A stretch of 39,355 nt of DNA from NCBI GenBank assembly GCA_028699215.1, contig JAQVVB010000002.1:1-39355 (forward strand), given 5' to 3'. The notes under the pieces were generated by a model that saw only the letters and a program-made list of their open reading frames with translations, did not search any database and was not told the DNA's origin. The position numbers and the translations under genes are program-made. Shown piece by piece: positions 8,940 to 15,882 of the stretch (its first letter is position 1; each line of letters begins with the position of its first letter). The DNA comes from Sphaerochaeta sp. (GTDB taxonomy: Bacteria > Spirochaetota > Spirochaetia > Sphaerochaetales > Sphaerochaetaceae).

Positions 8940-9273
8940 GTTCCCTCCATACAGCAACAAGTTGCAACATATTTTTCTTAGTTTATCACCGAAGCAAGAT
9001 TCTTCAAGTGAAAACTCGTTGTATTTTCAATTAATTTGCAACATTTCACCGAACAAAAAAAAATTTAAAATAATTTTTCTTCATTTGTTTTCAATCTACC
9101 CAATTCATATTTGTATTTTTTGTATATACTGCAAATTTTTAGCGAATTTTTTACAGTGAAATCACTATTTGAATTCCAGAATGTGCTATTTAACAATCAG
9201 AAAGATTTTTCTGTACTAGATTCGACACTTGTATTAGAATATCAATATTCAAACATCTGCAAGGAGTGCATCG
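8940..9273. other. AT-rich divergent regulatory gap between ade and the purine permease
   Basis: This stretch of over 300 bases has no credible gene. It is strongly AT-rich, with long A and T runs around 9050-9120. It holds the direct repeat at 8954-8969, a further single GCAACA at 9038-9043, and a TATACT hexamer at 9125-9130 on the plus strand without a good -35 partner. I looked for a purine riboswitch core and did not recognise one. Confidence 0.5.
8954..8969 (+). promoter_or_regulatory. GCAACA-N4-GCAACA direct repeat, candidate purine operator
   Basis: GCAACA at 8954-8959 and 8964-8969 are spaced exactly 10 bases (one helical turn) and followed by a T-rich tract. The site lies 15-30 bases upstream of the ade start. 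The same 16-base layout recurs before ygeW and ygfK. At this place a bound protein could act on the ade leader or promoter; orientation relative to transcription differs from the ygeW copy. Confidence 0.5.
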
Positions 9274-10560
9274 ATGGAAAAATTTTTTAAGCTTAAGGAA
9301 AGAAAAACTGATGTCAAGACAGAAATCATGGCAGGAATCACCACATTCCTGACAATGGCCTATATTCTTGCCGTCAACCCTGGTATTCTTTCCGAATCAG
9401 GAATGGACTTTTCGAAGGTTTTTGCAGCAACGGCTATCGCCTCTGCAATCGCTACTCTGGTAATGGCCTTGTTGGCCAACCTTCCGTTTGCTCTCGCACC
9501 GGGCATGGGACTGAACGCCTTCCTTACCTACACCGTCGTTTTCGGCATGGGGTATACTTGGCAGTTCGCTTTGACCGCTGTTTTCGTTGAAGGTATCATC
9601 TTCCTCATCTTGACTGCTATCAACATCAGAGAAGCTATCGTCAACAGCATCCCCGCTAACCTCAAGAAGGCTATCGGAGTTGGTATTGGTCTTTTCATTG
9701 CCTTCATCGGCATGCAGAACGCCGGTATCATTGTAGATGGAGCCACATTGGTTTCCCTCAATGCTGATTGGTTCATGGGTGCTCCTGGCCTGGCAATGGT
9801 CGGTCTGGTCATCACCGGTATTCTGTTGGCTTACAAGGTCAATGGAGCACTGCTCATCGGTATCATCGCAACCACCATCATTGGCATTCCATTTGGAATC
9901 ACCAAGTATGCAGGCGGTTCTTTCGTTCCCCCAGCCCCTTATTTCTTCCCCTTTGAGTTCTCCAACATCCTTTCTTTGGATTTCGTCGTCATCGTATTCA
10001 CCTTTTTGTTCGTTGATATGTTCGACACCGTTGGAACCCTCATTGGTTGTGCAACCAAGGCCGACATGGTACAGAAAGATGGATCCATCCCCAATTGTAA
10101 GGAAGCTCTTTTCGCTGACGCAGTAGGAACCACACTCGGTGCAGTACTCGGTACTTCAACCGTCACTACGTTTGTAGAGTCTTCTTCAGGTGTTGTTGAA
10201 GGTGGACGCACCGGTTTGACCGCTCTTACCGTAGCCATTCTCTTCTTGCTTTCACTGTTCCTCGAACCTCTCTTTGGTTCGATCCCCAGTGCAGCAACTG
10301 CTCCTGCCTTGATTATCGTTGGTGTCATGATGATGTCTCCTGTAAAGGAAATCGAATGGAACGACATGACCGAAGCCATCCCTGCATTCCTGACCATGAT
10401 CTTCATGATCGTAGCGTACAGCATTGCAGACGGCATCATGTTCGGTATTCTTTCCTATGTTCTTCTCAAGGCATTCACCAAGAAAACCAAAGACATCAGC
10501 AAGATGACTTGGGTTGTATTCGGTCTGTTTGTATTGAAGATCATCTTCGGTGCTCTCTAG
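9274..10560 (+). CDS. purine permease, NCS2 family AzgA/PbuG type
   Basis: A proton-coupled nucleobase importer in the inner membrane, of the AzgA branch that in characterised members carries adenine, guanine or hypoxanthine. The 428-residue protein opens with a short basic cytoplasmic stretch and then the hallmark GITTFLTMAYILAVNP (residues 22-37); NLPFALAPGMGLNAFLTY and FLFVDMFDTVGTLIG are further family signatures. About a dozen hydrophobic helices are visible. The ATG follows AAGGAG by eight bases. It stands alone, ended by a strong terminator, and is divergent from adenine deaminase, so uptake and deamination of the base are likely expressed together. The exact substrate is not certain from sequence. 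Confidence 0.92.
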   Translation: MEKFFKLKERKTDVKTEIMAGITTFLTMAYILAVNPGILSESGMDFSKVFAATAIASAIATLVMALLANLPFALAPGMGLNAFLTYTVVFGMGYTWQFALTAVFVEGIIFLILTAINIREAIVNSIPANLKKAIGVGIGLFIAFIGMQNAGIIVDGATLVSLNADWFMGAPGLAMVGLVITGILLAYKVNGALLIGIIATTIIGIPFGITKYAGGSFVPPAPYFFPFEFSNILSLDFVVIVFTFLFVDMFDTVGTLIGCATKADMVQKDGSIPNCKEALFADAVGTTLGAVLGTSTVTTFVESSSGVVEGGRTGLTALTVAILFLLSLFLEPLFGSIPSAATAPALIIVGVMMMSPVKEIEWNDMTEAIPAFLTMIFMIVAYSIADGIMFGILSYVLLKAFTKKTKDISKMTWVVFGLFVLKIIFGAL

Positions 10561-10582
10561 AAACGATTGACTCTGTTCAAAG

Positions 10583-10614
10583 ACGGACTCCTTCAACGGG
10601 GTCCGTTTTTCTTT
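10583..10614 (+). terminator. rho-independent terminator after the purine permease
   Basis: A 9-bp stem (10583-10591 with 10598-10606, one G-T pair) around a six-base loop, followed by a T-rich run. It sits 22 bases after the permease stop. Confidence 0.9.
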
Positions 10615-10826
10615 GCCAAAGGGCCTGATTCCCTTGCTTGTTTGGTTTCATATCCTCACACCGTTCATTCACACTTCCTTTCAAGCGATCTACACATATC
10701 TTCCTTATTTTTTTTCTGACAAGGTTTTATCTTGCCTAAAAATAAAATATATCACATTAAATGCTCATATAACCTTTACAAAGATAAGTGAAGATTCTAT
10801 GCTCAGAAAAAGAGAAGGAGAAATCC

Positions 10827-11273
10827 ATGAGGATACTCGATCATCTTTTTGAATCATCAGTGTTGTTCTTATCCAGTAGTGATAAACAAGAAATATTAGC
10901 TTCCATGGTTGCCCATGCATCTTCATTAGGGTTCATCTCTGAAGAGACTCCCTTCAAGCAGGCAATCCTTGAACGAGAGACTCTTATGAGCACGGGAATA
11001 GGATTGCAAGTAGCCATTCCTCATGCAAAATTACCAGAGATTTCAGAATTTTTCATCATCCCTGCCATTTTGTCACAGAATTCGAACTGGGACGCAATCG
11101 ACAAGCAACCCGTACGGCTTGTATTCATGATTGGAGGCCCTTCTGATAGACAAACAGACTATCTCAAGATTCTCTCCAAAATCACGCTTGTCATTAAAAA
11201 TCCTGCCAGAAGAAAAGCCCTCATGGCCGCAAAAGACGCAAAAGCTGTCTTGTCTGCATTTTCTGAACTATAG
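10827..11273 (+). CDS. PTS EIIA-like (fructose/mannitol/Ntr type) regulatory protein
   Basis: A 148-residue single-domain protein of the PTS_EIIA_2 fold (PF00359), the type found in fructose EIIA and the nitrogen-PTS protein PtsN. The phosphorylatable histidine is His66 in VAIPHAKLP. No EIIB or EIIC partner is nearby; instead the next gene is a cation/proton antiporter, which suggests a regulatory job, as PtsN has on potassium transport in other bacteria. The start ATG follows AGAAGGAG by six bases; a frame beginning 13 residues earlier has no ribosome site. It is first in a three-gene operon, 18 bases before the antiporter. Confidence 0.85.
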   Translation: MRILDHLFESSVLFLSSSDKQEILASMVAHASSLGFISEETPFKQAILERETLMSTGIGLQVAIPHAKLPEISEFFIIPAILSQNSNWDAIDKQPVRLVFMIGGPSDRQTDYLKILSKITLVIKNPARRKALMAAKDAKAVLSAFSEL

Positions 11274-11291
11274 GACCAAGGAAATAGAATC

Positions 11292-12512
11292 ATGGAATTT
11301 CATCTGTTCTTATATCTTGCCGCCATTTTCGGGGCAGGATATTGCATTAAGGTCGTAACCAATGCAATCAAAATCCCGGAAGTCACCGGATATGTCCTAC
11401 TCGGTGTCATCTTGGGCACCTCTTTGGTCAAACTGCTGACCAACGAAGTGTTGGAAATACTCAGCCCGTTATCCTCAATAGCCTTAGGCCTGATTGCTTT
11501 CACCATCGGAATCGAACTGAAACTGGATGTCATCAAACGCTTGGGAAAGAGTATCCTAGCCATCGTCACGTTTGAAAGCATTGGAGCCTTCATCGTGGTA
11601 TTCGTGGTGCTGCAGTATCTCTTCAAGACTGATCTCAACACAGCACTACTTTTAGGCGCGGTTGCCTCTGCAACGGCCCCGGCAGCCACAGTGGCTGTAA
11701 TCAAGCAATACAGGGCAAAAGGTCCGTTGACTTCGACCATTCTTGCAGTTGTTGGTCTTGATGACGCTTTCGCCTTGATCATCTATGTTTTTGTGGAAGG
11801 TTTTGTAAGCGCCAATCTTGCAGGAGAATCGATTGCCATATTCACCATGCTGGGAAAGGCTCTGTTATCCATCCTCATAGCCATGGGAATTGGAGTTGTT
11901 GCGGCCATTATCTACAGCCTCATCCTTCGCAAGGTGAAAAACAATGATTGGATTGCCTTGCTGCTTACAGCATTTCTCTTCGGCCTTCTTGGAGTCTGCG
12001 AGTTGCTCGGAGTGTCGGAGCTCTTGTCGATCATGACGTTTGGCATGGTCATCGTAAACAGTTCTCCAACCTTGAGTAAAAAAAGCGAAAGCATCGTATC
12101 TGGTTTTTCTCCCATTTTTCTCGTTGCCTTCTTCATCTTGGGAGGAGCCCATCTGGATGTGGCGCTGATTGGAAAAATCGGAATCCTAGGCCTCTATTAC
12201 TTTGTTGCTAGAAGCATTGGTAAAATGGGTGGAGCAACACTTGGAGCCATCATTGGAAGGGCTCCCAAGACCACTAGAAAATTCATTGGTTTTGCTCTGT
12301 TACCCCAAGTCGGCATCGCATTGGCTTTGGCTCTTGCCATCAACAAAAAATTCAACATACCTCAGTTTGGCATACGTGGTGCCGAACTTGCGAGTACCAT
12401 CATCAATGTACTGTTGTTCACCACGATCATCACGGAAATTGTCGGACCTCTATTGACCCGCCTTGCTCTCAAAAAAGCAGGTGAGACGAACAGCATCGTT
12501 GATAACCGCTAG
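11292..12512 (+). CDS. monovalent cation:proton antiporter (CPA2 / Na+/H+ exchanger family)
   Basis: A 406-residue membrane protein with about twelve hydrophobic helices covering the Na+/H+ exchanger domain (PF00999). Landmarks are IPEVTGYVLLGVILGTSL (residues 28-45), FTIGIEL near residue 75, LLGAVASATAPAATVAVIKQY near residue 125, and VGLDDAFALIIY near residue 155, whose Asp-Asp pair corresponds to the ion-binding site of the family. There is no C-terminal TrkA-N domain, which many KefB-like members carry; the EIIA-like and small PII-like proteins encoded on either side may supply the regulatory input instead. Ion selectivity is unknown. Confidence 0.9.
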   Translation: MEFHLFLYLAAIFGAGYCIKVVTNAIKIPEVTGYVLLGVILGTSLVKLLTNEVLEILSPLSSIALGLIAFTIGIELKLDVIKRLGKSILAIVTFESIGAFIVVFVVLQYLFKTDLNTALLLGAVASATAPAATVAVIKQYRAKGPLTSTILAVVGLDDAFALIIYVFVEGFVSANLAGESIAIFTMLGKALLSILIAMGIGVVAAIIYSLILRKVKNNDWIALLLTAFLFGLLGVCELLGVSELLSIMTFGMVIVNSSPTLSKKSESIVSGFSPIFLVAFFILGGAHLDVALIGKIGILGLYYFVARSIGKMGGATLGAIIGRAPKTTRKFIGFALLPQVGIALALALAINKKFNIPQFGIRGAELASTIINVLLFTTIITEIVGPLLTRLALKKAGETNSIVDNR

Positions 12513-12524
12513 AAGGAGAACGCT

Positions 12525-12869
12525 ATGAATCTGTTGCTTATTGAATTATCCCAATTAGACTATAAAGAAGATGTGTTTTTGGCTCTCCAGAGTGTAGGGA
12601 TAACCAAAGCCTCCACCTTCGATGCAAAAAGCCTGAATCGGAGTCTGGAAAGTGAATTCAGCCTTTTTACCGGATTTCTGCAGAGCAGGAGCAACAAAGA
12701 AGGCGAGATGCTCATCATCATGGCTCCCATAGCCTCACCAGAGGATGCGAAGGAATTGCTTTCCAATCTGGAAGCTGGAGGCATTCCCATTAGAAGTGAA
12801 GACATCCTCAACCTTGTGGTGGTCCCTGTGGCCCTATCCTTCGACCAAGTGTTGGGTTTACAAGAATAG
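12525..12869 (+). CDS. small PII-like protein, antiporter-linked (function unknown)
   Basis: A 114-residue protein that I do not recognise as a named family. The pattern, a beta strand (NLLLIELSQ), a helix with DVFLALQSVGI, another strand and a loop, then EGEMLIIMAPI and a helix PEDAKELLSNLEAGGI, resembles the ferredoxin-like fold of PII signalling proteins, in which 'KLDDVKEALAEIGI' occupies the same place. It starts 12 bases after the antiporter stop with AAGGAGAACGCT before ATG, so it is clearly translated in the same operon. A regulator of the antiporter is the simplest reading, but this is inference from fold impression and gene order. Confidence 0.6.
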   Translation: MNLLLIELSQLDYKEDVFLALQSVGITKASTFDAKSLNRSLESEFSLFTGFLQSRSNKEGEMLIIMAPIASPEDAKELLSNLEAGGIPIRSEDILNLVVVPVALSFDQVLGLQE

Positions 12870-12890
12870 AAATCCTTGATCATGGAACAA

Positions 12891-12919
12891 GAGACAGCAA
12901 TGCAAACCTCTGCTATGAT
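12891..12919 (+). promoter_or_regulatory. candidate promoter placing the transcript start at the ATG
   Basis: GAGACA (12891-12896) and TATGAT (12914-12919) are 17 bases apart. The usual start point seven bases after the -10 falls on the ATG of the next gene, which has almost no ribosome site. A leaderless mRNA is possible. Confidence 0.35.
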
Positions 12920-12925
12920 GGGATC

Positions 12926-14155
12926 ATGTATGACGTAATTATTATTGGTGGAGGCGCAGGAGGCTTGTTTCTTTGCGCCAACCTCAAAAACCAAAAGGTA
13001 CTGCTTTTAGAAAAATCCGACCGATTAGGAAAGAAAATCCTTATTACCGGTGGAGGAATGTGTAATCTGACAAATAGGGATGATACGCAGACCTTTCTCA
13101 CACACCTTGCAGACAAGAGACAAGCAAACTTTATCAAACCCGCCCTCTTGAATTTCGATACCCAAAAAACCTTTGATTGGTTTGAAAGCCAAGGACTTCC
13201 CTTGGTCATCAGAGAGGACAAAAAGGTTTTTCCAGCTTCGCTTAAGGCACAATCGGTCGTAGATCTGCTTGCTACGCTTGCAAGACATAATCATGTCGAG
13301 ATACACACATCTGAAAAAGTCACTGATCTTGCATACCACGAGACCCACTTCACCGTAACATCCTCCAAAGAGACCTACACATCCAGCAAGGTCGTACTCG
13401 CCACCGGGGGGATGAGTTATCCCACCACCGGCAGTGACGGCTCTGGGTACCCATTGGCTAAAGAACTTGGGCATACCATTGTAAGCCCTACCCCGGCTCT
13501 TGTCGGCATAACAGTTTCCAACTATCCCTATACCAATTTTGCAGGTAATTCAATAAGAAATTCTCAAGTCGATTTCTTTCATGCAGGAGAGACCAAACGG
13601 TATCTTTCAGACAAAGGAGACCTTCTCTTCACGCATGATGGGCTCTCAGGTCCCGTTATCCTCAACAATTCCCGTCTGATTAAAAAAGGCGATAGGATAC
13701 ATGCCTCCTTACTAGGCACGACAAACAAGGAAACCCTTTACAAACACCTTGGAGACCTCTTCACCCAAAATGCAAAAAAACAACTCTACACGCTGCTCAA
13801 GGGTGAAGGCTTGTTCGGAAATCTCGCCCAAGAGGTCTTAGCTACTCAGTTTCTTTCCACTACCGACACCTGTGCCAATCTCTCCAAAGAGAGACGCGTG
13901 AATCTGGTGAAAGCCCTGGCCGACCAAGAGTTCATTGTCTCGAGCAAGAAAGGATTCAATGCAGCAATGGTAACTGCAGGGGGAGTAGCGTTGGAGGAAA
14001 TCGACAGGAAAAGCATGGAATCGAAGCTGGTCAAAGGATTGTTTTTCACAGGAGAGGTCATGGATATCGATGGAGATAGCGGAGGATACAACCTACAAAG
14101 CGCTTTTTCGACCGCCAAACTGATGGCACAACACATACAAGGAAGTAAACCATGA
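12926..14155 (+). CDS. HI0933-family FAD-dependent flavoprotein
   Basis: A 409-residue flavoprotein of PF03486 (HI0933/BaiN-like; often annotated aminoacetone oxidase family). It opens with the FAD dinucleotide motif IIGGGAGGLF (residues 5-14), has ITGGGMCNLTN near residue 40, TGGMSYPTTGSDGSGY in the middle, and the C-terminal FTGEVMDIDGDSGGYNLQSAFSTA that closes the FAD site. The physiological substrate of this family is mostly unknown. The start ATG is well placed for the FAD motif but has only a weak GGGATC before it. The following VOC gene overlaps its stop by ATGA, so the two proteins are made together. Confidence 0.88.
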   Translation: MYDVIIIGGGAGGLFLCANLKNQKVLLLEKSDRLGKKILITGGGMCNLTNRDDTQTFLTHLADKRQANFIKPALLNFDTQKTFDWFESQGLPLVIREDKKVFPASLKAQSVVDLLATLARHNHVEIHTSEKVTDLAYHETHFTVTSSKETYTSSKVVLATGGMSYPTTGSDGSGYPLAKELGHTIVSPTPALVGITVSNYPYTNFAGNSIRNSQVDFFHAGETKRYLSDKGDLLFTHDGLSGPVILNNSRLIKKGDRIHASLLGTTNKETLYKHLGDLFTQNAKKQLYTLLKGEGLFGNLAQEVLATQFLSTTDTCANLSKERRVNLVKALADQEFIVSSKKGFNAAMVTAGGVALEEIDRKSMESKLVKGLFFTGEVMDIDGDSGGYNLQSAFSTAKLMAQHIQGSKP

Positions 14156-14514
14156 AATTTTGTTGGACGACACTCAATGTCAAGAACATGGACGATTCGT
14201 TGGATTTCTATCAACAGATAGCAGGATTACCTTTGCAAAGGAGAGCCTTCGCTGGACCGGGGATAGAACTGGCTTTTCTGGGAGAGGGAGAGACACAAAT
14301 CGAACTGATTTTCAGGGAAGGGAAAACAGATGCTTCCATAGGTGAAGATATCTCTCTTGGTTTTGAGGTCTCAAACCTCGATGATATGTTGGAATATATC
14401 CATGCCAAACAGATACCCATTCATTCAGGACCATTTCAGATTAATGAGCACATTCGATTTTTCTATGTACAGGATCCCAATGGATTGAGAATCCAATTTG
14501 TTGAACATTCATAG
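14152..14514 (+). CDS. VOC (glyoxalase/bleomycin-resistance) superfamily protein
   Basis: A 120-residue protein with the two beta-alpha-beta-beta-beta modules of the vicinal oxygen chelate fold. It begins KFCWTTLNVKNMDDSLDFYQQ, the usual first module, and ends FFYVQDPNGLRIQFVEH, where DPNG and the terminal glutamate (a metal ligand in the family) are typical. Members include glyoxalase I and epimerases; the substrate cannot be told here. It overlaps the flavoprotein gene by ATGA and is followed by a strong terminator. Confidence 0.85.
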   Translation: MKFCWTTLNVKNMDDSLDFYQQIAGLPLQRRAFAGPGIELAFLGEGETQIELIFREGKTDASIGEDISLGFEVSNLDDMLEYIHAKQIPIHSGPFQINEHIRFFYVQDPNGLRIQFVEHS

Positions 14515-14522
14515 AGCTAGGA

Positions 14523-14548
14523 AAGGCCGGGATGTTACTCCCGGCCTT
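14523..14548. terminator. bidirectional terminator between the VOC gene and ygeW
   Basis: A perfect 10-bp GC-rich stem (14523-14532 with 14539-14548) and a six-base loop, flanked by A/T bases. It lies between convergent stops at 14514 and 14577 and can serve both transcripts. Confidence 0.85.
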
Positions 14549-14576
14549 AGCTTTACATGTTATTTTGGGTAATAAA

Positions 14577-15776
14577 TTACATGATTCTCTTGGTAGCCTG
14601 CTCAAGCAGTTCATCAAGCTTGGCAGAAGGATTCTGGAACTTTGCCATGAAGATCATTGCAGCAATTACGTATGGCTTATAGCTGGCTTCCTTGTACAAA
14701 GGAACCAAGTATCTGTCAAATACGGAAGCTTCAACTTCACCTTCTTTGCATGAAAGACCAGTGATGTCTGCAGGCAGACAATGCATATAAAGAGCTTTGC
14801 CGTCTTTGGTGGTCTTCATCAAGTCTTCAGTGCAGGTCCAATCCTTGAACTTGGCATTGTTTGCAAGACAGCTCTTCTCAAGAGCCTTCAAGGCATCCTG
14901 ATCACCGCTCTCTACAATCTGAGTTCTCTCTTCCATGACAGCAAAGGGAGCCCAACTCTTGGGATATACAATATCTGCATCCTTGAAAGCTTCAGCCATG
15001 GAATCAACACGCTTATAGGAACCACCGCTCTTCTCAGCATTGGCCTTGGCGATCTCTTCAACATCAGACATTACATTATACCCTTCTGGGTGAGCAAGGA
15101 CGACATCCATGCCAAAGCGGGTAAACAATCCGATGATGCCCTGAGGAACGGAGAGAGGCTTGCCATATGAAGGACTATAGGCCCAAGTCATTGCAATCTT
15201 CTTGCCTTTGAGATTTTCAATTCCGCCAAAGTGATTGATGACGTGAAGTGCGTCAGCCATGCTCTGGGTGGGGTGGTCGATATCGCACTGGAGGTTGACC
15301 AAAGTAGGTCTCTGCTCAAGAACTCCATCATCATACCCTTCCTGTACAGCACCGGCAACAGTCTTCATGTAGGTATGGCCCTTGCCAATGTACATATCAT
15401 CACGAATACCAATGACATCAGCCATGAAGCTGACCATATTGGCGGTTTCACGTACGGTTTCACCATGGGCAATCTGGCTCTTTCCTTCTTCCAAGTCCTG
15501 TACTTCAAGACCAAGGAGGTTACAAGCGCTGGCAAAGCTGAAACGAGTGCGAGTTGAGTTGTCACGGAAGATTGAAATTCCAAGACCACTTTCAAATACC
15601 TTGGTAGAGATATTGTTCTCACGCAGTGCGCGAAGAATTTCAGCTACCTCAAATACTGCTTTGATTTCATCATCGGACTCTTTCCAGGTGTGGAAAAAAT
15701 CATTGAGGTACATGTCATCGGTTTTAAGAGTCTTCAACTCTTCAATCATTTTCTTAATAGCGGCTTTGTCCTTCAT
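14577..15776 (-). CDS. ygeW: knotted carbamoyltransferase YgeW
   Basis: A 399-residue member of the aspartate/ornithine carbamoyltransferase superfamily, matching YgeW (about 396 residues in E. coli). STRTR (74-78) is the carbamoyl-phosphate binding loop; DHPTQSMADALH and HCLPAD near the C-terminus are further family motifs. YgeW is a structural 'knotted' transcarbamylase whose true substrate was long unknown; with YgeY, YgfK and SsnA it belongs to the cluster recently linked to anaerobic urate breakdown, where it may act on a ureido compound and yield carbamoyl phosphate and so ATP. The start follows GGAGG by eight bases. It is the last gene of the minus-strand array but has its own promoter and a GCAACA repeat, so it may also be transcribed alone. 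Confidence 0.93.
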   Translation of the reverse strand: MKDKAAIKKMIEELKTLKTDDMYLNDFFHTWKESDDEIKAVFEVAEILRALRENNISTKVFESGLGISIFRDNSTRTRFSFASACNLLGLEVQDLEEGKSQIAHGETVRETANMVSFMADVIGIRDDMYIGKGHTYMKTVAGAVQEGYDDGVLEQRPTLVNLQCDIDHPTQSMADALHVINHFGGIENLKGKKIAMTWAYSPSYGKPLSVPQGIIGLFTRFGMDVVLAHPEGYNVMSDVEEIAKANAEKSGGSYKRVDSMAEAFKDADIVYPKSWAPFAVMEERTQIVESGDQDALKALEKSCLANNAKFKDWTCTEDLMKTTKDGKALYMHCLPADITGLSCKEGEVEASVFDRYLVPLYKEASYKPYVIAAMIFMAKFQNPSAKLDELLEQATKRIM

Positions 15777-15822
15777 TCGGGAACCTCCATAGTATTTCTT
15801 CAAAAAGAATCCAGACATTGGC

Positions 15823-15851
15823 ACTATAGCACGACTATCGTCCAATGTCTA
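15823..15851 (-). promoter_or_regulatory. candidate ygeW promoter
   Basis: On the minus strand TAGACA (15846-15851) and TATAGT (15823-15828) are 17 bases apart, about 47 bases before the ygeW ATG. The GCAACA direct repeat ends seven bases upstream of the -35, the place an activator would occupy. Confidence 0.5.
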
Positions 15852-15858
15852 GATTTTT

Positions 15859-15874
15859 TGTTGCAGTTTGTTGC
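15859..15874 (-). promoter_or_regulatory. GCAACA-N4-GCAACA direct repeat upstream of ygeW
   Basis: On the ygeW coding strand two GCAACA hexamers (15869-15874 and 15859-15864) are 10 bases apart and followed by an A-rich tract, just upstream of the -35. It lies between the xdhD stop and ygeW. The layout is the same as before ade and ygfK. Confidence 0.5.
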
Positions 15875-15882
15875 ACTAAAAA

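Noticed and set aside
8940-9273. Possible purine riboswitch before ade or the permease
   Set aside because: No conserved purine-aptamer loop sequences or three-way junction could be recognised in this AT-rich stretch.
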